A DNA stretch of 6,130 bases from UBA8828 sp046315175 (lineage in GTDB: Bacteria; Verrucomicrobiota; Verrucomicrobiia; Opitutales; UBA953). This document shows positions 4,203-6,130 of this stretch, piece by piece. The position numbers and the translations under genes are program-made. The stretch lies in contig JBKDBK010000176.1 in NCBI GenBank assembly GCA_046315175.1, positions 1-6,130 on the forward strand, written 5' to 3'. The notes beneath the pieces are model-generated. The model searched no databases, was not told the DNA's origin, and saw nothing but the letters and a program-made list of their open reading frames with translations. The number at the start of each line of letters is the position of its first letter. Within the stretch, counting starts at the first letter, position 1.

Positions 4203-4416
4203 GGCGGACCCGCTCGATGATGTCGCCGATCGGCGTGCCGTCGTTGAAGGTGGCGACCTCGGCGTAGACCTTCGGGTTGACGTCGAAGTCGACCGGCAGG
4301 ACGCGGAGCGCCTTGCTCTCCTTGCCGCGGACGACGCGGACCTGGCGGTCGCGCACGATCGCAGCGGCGATCCGGTGGACGAGGAGCGTGACCTGGGCGT
4401 CGGTGCGCGGGCTCAC
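4195..4416 (-). CDS. Hypothetical 73-residue protein
   Basis: GTG start at 4416, in a GTGA overlap with the DUF5664 stop and preceded by GGGAG with 8-base spacing, so the start is well supported. The protein begins MSPRTDAQVTLLVHRIAAAI, has a basic middle (VRDRQVRVVRGKESKALR) and an acidic/aromatic C-terminal half (VDFDVNPKVYAEVATFNDGT). No signal peptide, membrane helix or cysteine is seen. I do not recognise the family. Its place between nucleotide-metabolism genes and the VRR-NUC gene gives no specific clue. Confidence 0.75.
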   Translation of the reverse strand: MSPRTDAQVTLLVHRIAAAIVRDRQVRVVRGKESKALRVLPVDFDVNPKVYAEVATFNDGTPIGDIIERVRHA

Positions 4417-4922
4417 GACATGGGCTCCCAAAGGCGATCCCACTTCGAGGGCGACGGGACCAACGATCCCACTGGCGGACGGTCGTCGCCTTCGAGATAG
4501 GTGAGCTCGTAGGTGGCGAGCATGACGACGTTGCAGACGAAGTGCCCCCGATGCGGGAGCCCCGACTCCGCGTCGTTCTCCTCGCATTCGGACATCGCGA
4601 TGAGATGCCGGGCCGCGCACGCGAGCGGCACCGACCAGGGCATGCCCTTCGTCCAGTTCCACGCCGCGTATTTCGCGCGCCCGTAGTCGAAGACGCGAGC
4701 GGCTTCGAGCCACCAGCCGCTCGGGATCCGATGGACGAGGCGCTCGGTAGCGCCGGGGCTGCGTTCCTGGAAATCGGCGAGCCGATCCATGAACATCCGA
4801 CACTGCGCCTCGCGCATGGTAATGGCGACCAGGCGCAGGGGGAGGAGCTCGACGGGCGGCTTGCCGTCGTTGTAGCGCGCACCGCTGCCGCGCGCGGTCG
4901 AGTTAACGTCGCCGATGCTCAT
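4413..4922 (-). CDS. DUF5664 protein, dATP/dGTP diphosphohydrolase-like
   Basis: 169 residues. The N-terminus has R-Y-N-D-G-K-P-P-V-E-L-L-P-L (16-29), the substrate-loop signature of the family; then Y-G-R-A-K-Y-A-A-W-N-W (80-90), a central A-A-R-H-L (103-107) and E-E-N-D-A-E-S-G-L-P-H-R-G-H (114-127). The acidic residues E114, D117 and E119 and histidines H106, H124 and H127 are likely metal/catalytic residues. Pfam links this domain to phage dATP/dGTP diphosphohydrolases that trim purine deoxynucleotide pools, but most members are untested. ATG at 4922 has AAGGA 9 bases upstream and overlaps the DUF4406 stop as ATGA, so the two are probably coupled. A Z-genome (2-aminoadenine) role would need purZ and datZ, not seen here. 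Confidence 0.83.
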   Translation of the reverse strand: MSIGDVNSTARGSGARYNDGKPPVELLPLRLVAITMREAQCRMFMDRLADFQERSPGATERLVHRIPSGWWLEAARVFDYGRAKYAAWNWTKGMPWSVPLACAARHLIAMSECEENDAESGLPHRGHFVCNVVMLATYELTYLEGDDRPPVGSLVPSPSKWDRLWEPMS

Positions 4923-5227
4923 GCCGGGATGTCCTTGAGAGTGCCGACGTCCACGATCCGGAGCCCGATCTGCGCCGCAACGAAGACCTCGAGCGTCGCG
5001 CCGCGGGACTTCTCCCATCCGGGCAGGACTGCGACCGCGTCGCAGTCGAGCAGCGCGCGGAGGTCTTCGCGCAGGCACGCGGACCAGGGCGTCGAGTGGT
5101 CGGGGTTGATGTCGACCGGGTTGACGACCGCGTAGCCCAGGCGCCGGAGCTCGGCGGCCTCGGTGTTGAACAGGGGGAAGTTGAATTCGGGGATCCCCGA
5201 CATCGGGCCGGATAGATAGACCTTCAC
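4919..5227 (-). CDS. DUF4406, nucleoside 2-deoxyribosyltransferase-like protein
   Basis: A 102-residue Rossmann-like protein. It starts MKVYLSGPMSGIPEFNFPLF, continues L-R-R-L-G-Y-A-V-V-N-P (28-37), a Trp-containing helix and C-D-A-V-A-V-L-P-G-W-E-K-S-R-G-A-T-L-E (62-80). The G-P-M-x-G loop, the L-P-G-W strand end and E80 after G-A match DUF4406 and the nucleoside deoxyribosyltransferase superfamily, where this glutamate is the nucleophile. The likely substrate is a nucleoside or nucleotide, but phage DUF4406 proteins have no proven reaction that I know of. GTG start with a strong AGGGGG site 5 bases upstream and a GTGA overlap with the membrane protein gene. It is coupled (ATGA) to the DUF5664 gene. 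Confidence 0.85.
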   Translation of the reverse strand: MKVYLSGPMSGIPEFNFPLFNTEAAELRRLGYAVVNPVDINPDHSTPWSACLREDLRALLDCDAVAVLPGWEKSRGATLEVFVAAQIGLRIVDVGTLKDIPA

Positions 5228-5466
5228 CAGTTCCCCCTCGAATCGCCGCGCAGGATGCCGCGGTCCATCTGGTCGCGGCGCCGCGCCTTCTCGCGCTCGC
5301 CCTGGTGCGGCTGGTACTTCGACCGCGCCCAGCGCGGGCCGTTGTACTTCGGGACGTCGATCAGCCGCTCGCCGCCGACGACCCCGATCGCCGCCATGAG
5401 GGCGGCACCGAGCCCCGTCAGGCCGCGGACGACCTTTCGAATCCCGCTCGGGATGGCGCGCCTCAC
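5224..5466 (-). CDS. Small membrane protein with basic C-terminal tail
   Basis: 80 residues. A basic N-terminus (MRRAIPSGIRKVVRG) is followed by one hydrophobic, Gly/Ala-rich helix at about 15-32 (LTGLGAALMAAIGVV), then a long hydrophilic, strongly basic tail (YNGPRWARSKYQPHQ, REKARRR). This suggests an inner-membrane anchor with a cytoplasmic or nucleic-acid-facing tail; topology is inferred. The GTG start at 5466 overlaps the stop of the exported-type protein before it (GTGA) and has AAGG 7 bases upstream. Longer in-frame starts exist but would give Arg-rich sequence overlapping the upstream gene, so they were not used. No family is recognised. Confidence 0.72.
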   Translation of the reverse strand: MRRAIPSGIRKVVRGLTGLGAALMAAIGVVGGERLIDVPKYNGPRWARSKYQPHQGEREKARRRDQMDRGILRGDSRGNW

Positions 5467-6130
5467 CGGCACACCTTCGGCGTGGCGCAGAGGTTCGACC
5501 CGCAGATCGGCGCGCACGCGGTCGTCGCGGGCTTGCGCGGCGCGACCGGGCGGACGGGCGCCGGCGGCGCGGGCTGGGCGAGCGTCACGACGACCGGCGC
5601 GGGGGCCGGCGGCGCCTGCACGATGCGGTCGACGTAGACGACTTCCTTCTCGACCTTCGGCCGGAAGCATTCCTCGACCGTCAGATCGCGCTCGGTCTCC
5701 CAGGGGCGCACGTTCTGCTCGGCCATGAGCTCGGCCAGGGCGGGGATCGAGCGCGTCGCCTCGCGGGCGATGCCGGCGCGCAGGACCGCGGCGCTGCGGT
5801 ACTTGCATTGCGCCTCGAGCGCGGCGGCCTGGCGCTCGGCGACGCACAACCCGTCGATCGTCTGCTTCGCGCCGGTGTTCGACACGAAGTTCCAGCCGAC
5901 GGCCCAGCCGCTCGACTCGGACAGGGTGCAGGCCGCGGTCGCGCCGGTCATCTGCGGGACGTTGAGCGGGGCGGGCAGGGACAGGGCGAGGCCGCGCACG
6001 CTGGTCGAGGAGTTCTCGATCTGCGAGACGTTCGGGCTCGCGGTCGCCGCGCCGCCGGCGCCCGTCGCGTTGCCGCCCGTCGCGTTGCCGCCCGCGCTGG
6101 TCGAACCCGAGACCGCGCCCGATGCGGAGC
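5463..6130 (-). CDS. Hypothetical Gly/Ser-rich, probably exported protein (5' end beyond window)
   Basis: The frame is open at the right edge; about 221 residues are visible. The first 45 are a low-complexity Ser/Gly/Ala/Thr/Asn linker including a tandem G-G-N-A-T repeat. A central domain runs from L-P-A-P-L-N-V-P through TGATAACTLSESSGWAVGWN to a helical region with C residues in DGLCVAERQ and LEAQCKYR. Near the end are a V-E-E-C-F-R-P segment, a Pro/Ala/Val-rich stretch and a Cys-rich tail (ACAPICGSNLCATPKVC). I recall phage proteins with a comparable Gly-rich N-part and a C-x-S-x-S-G...C core, which tend to be exported; no function is known to me. The Cys pairs would suit a periplasmic, disulfide-bonded domain. 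A GTG at 5999 exists, but homogeneous upstream reading argues the true start lies outside. Confidence 0.7.
   Translation of the reverse strand, partial: SASGAVSGSTSAGGNATGGNATGAGGAATASPNVSQIENSSTSVRGLALSLPAPLNVPQMTGATAACTLSESSGWAVGWNFVSNTGAKQTIDGLCVAERQAAALEAQCKYRSAAVLRAGIAREATRSIPALAELMAEQNVRPWETERDLTVEECFRPKVEKEVVYVDRIVQAPPAPAPVVVTLAQPAPPAPVRPVAPRKPATTACAPICGSNLCATPKVCR
6061..6090 (+). repeat. Two perfect 15-bp tandem copies
   Basis: The unit CCCGTCGCGTTGCCG occurs at 6061-6075 and 6076-6090. On the minus strand the units encode G-G-N-A-T twice in the linker of the exported-type protein, so it is an in-frame coding repeat that can change copy number without breaking the gene. Confidence 0.85.

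Noticed and set aside
3552..4220. Plus-strand 222-codon ORF across the VRR-NUC and zinc protein genes
   Set aside because: Arg/Ala/Asp-rich, antisense to two well-supported genes and without motifs; only the short ORF at 3748-3900, in a different frame, looks real.
4413..4922. DUF5664 gene as sign of a 2-aminoadenine (Z) genome
   Set aside because: The domain is widespread in ordinary phages, and neither PurZ nor DatZ is in the window.

Overview
The window is a compact, very GC-rich piece of a temperate phage or prophage. The host is probably a high-GC Gram-negative proteobacterium; this is inferred from base composition, gene families and gene style, not from a species marker. Almost every gene is on the minus strand, so the biological order runs from position 6130 down to position 1. 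Most junctions are 4-base stop/start overlaps (GTGA or ATGA), which suggests one translationally coupled transcript ending in the integrase at the left edge. There is no rRNA, tRNA or CRISPR, no convincing promoter or terminator, and no gene-free stretch of 300 bases.

Right part (6130-4413): an incomplete Gly/Ser-rich, probably exported protein of unknown role; a small one-helix membrane protein; a DUF4406 (nucleoside deoxyribosyltransferase-like) protein; and a DUF5664 protein related to dATP/dGTP diphosphohydrolases. The last two suggest nucleotide-pool tailoring.

Middle part (4416-1068): an unknown 73-residue protein, a VRR-NUC nuclease, a small Cys/His zinc-type protein, a C5 cytosine methyltransferase and a SNF2-type helicase. 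A nuclease close to a phage SNF2 helicase is a familiar replication/recombination module. One plus-strand ORF (3748-3900), predicted to make a two-helix membrane peptide, sits in the only sizeable gap between minus-strand genes.

Left part (1081-1): a reduced TraR/DksA-type zinc finger protein, a cluster of tiny overlapping genes (a Cys-rich protein, a 42-residue protein, a 28-residue membrane peptide), a DUF4224 protein and the N-terminal third of a tyrosine integrase.

The most interesting signal is inside the methyltransferase gene. A second, 294-codon frame on the same strand (3372-2488) is open, does not look like an ordinary high-GC shadow, and carries repeated W-P/A-T-type motifs and a C-terminal NPAHSRWLMGLPPEW block resembling known phage proteins. 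Third-position GC of the methyltransferase falls from roughly 90% outside this overlap to roughly 67% inside it, and recovers at its end. This is what long dual coding would produce. A second notable signal is an 18-bp repeat at 590-607 and 893-910 that each time encodes the end of one gene plus the Shine-Dalgarno and GTG start of the next.
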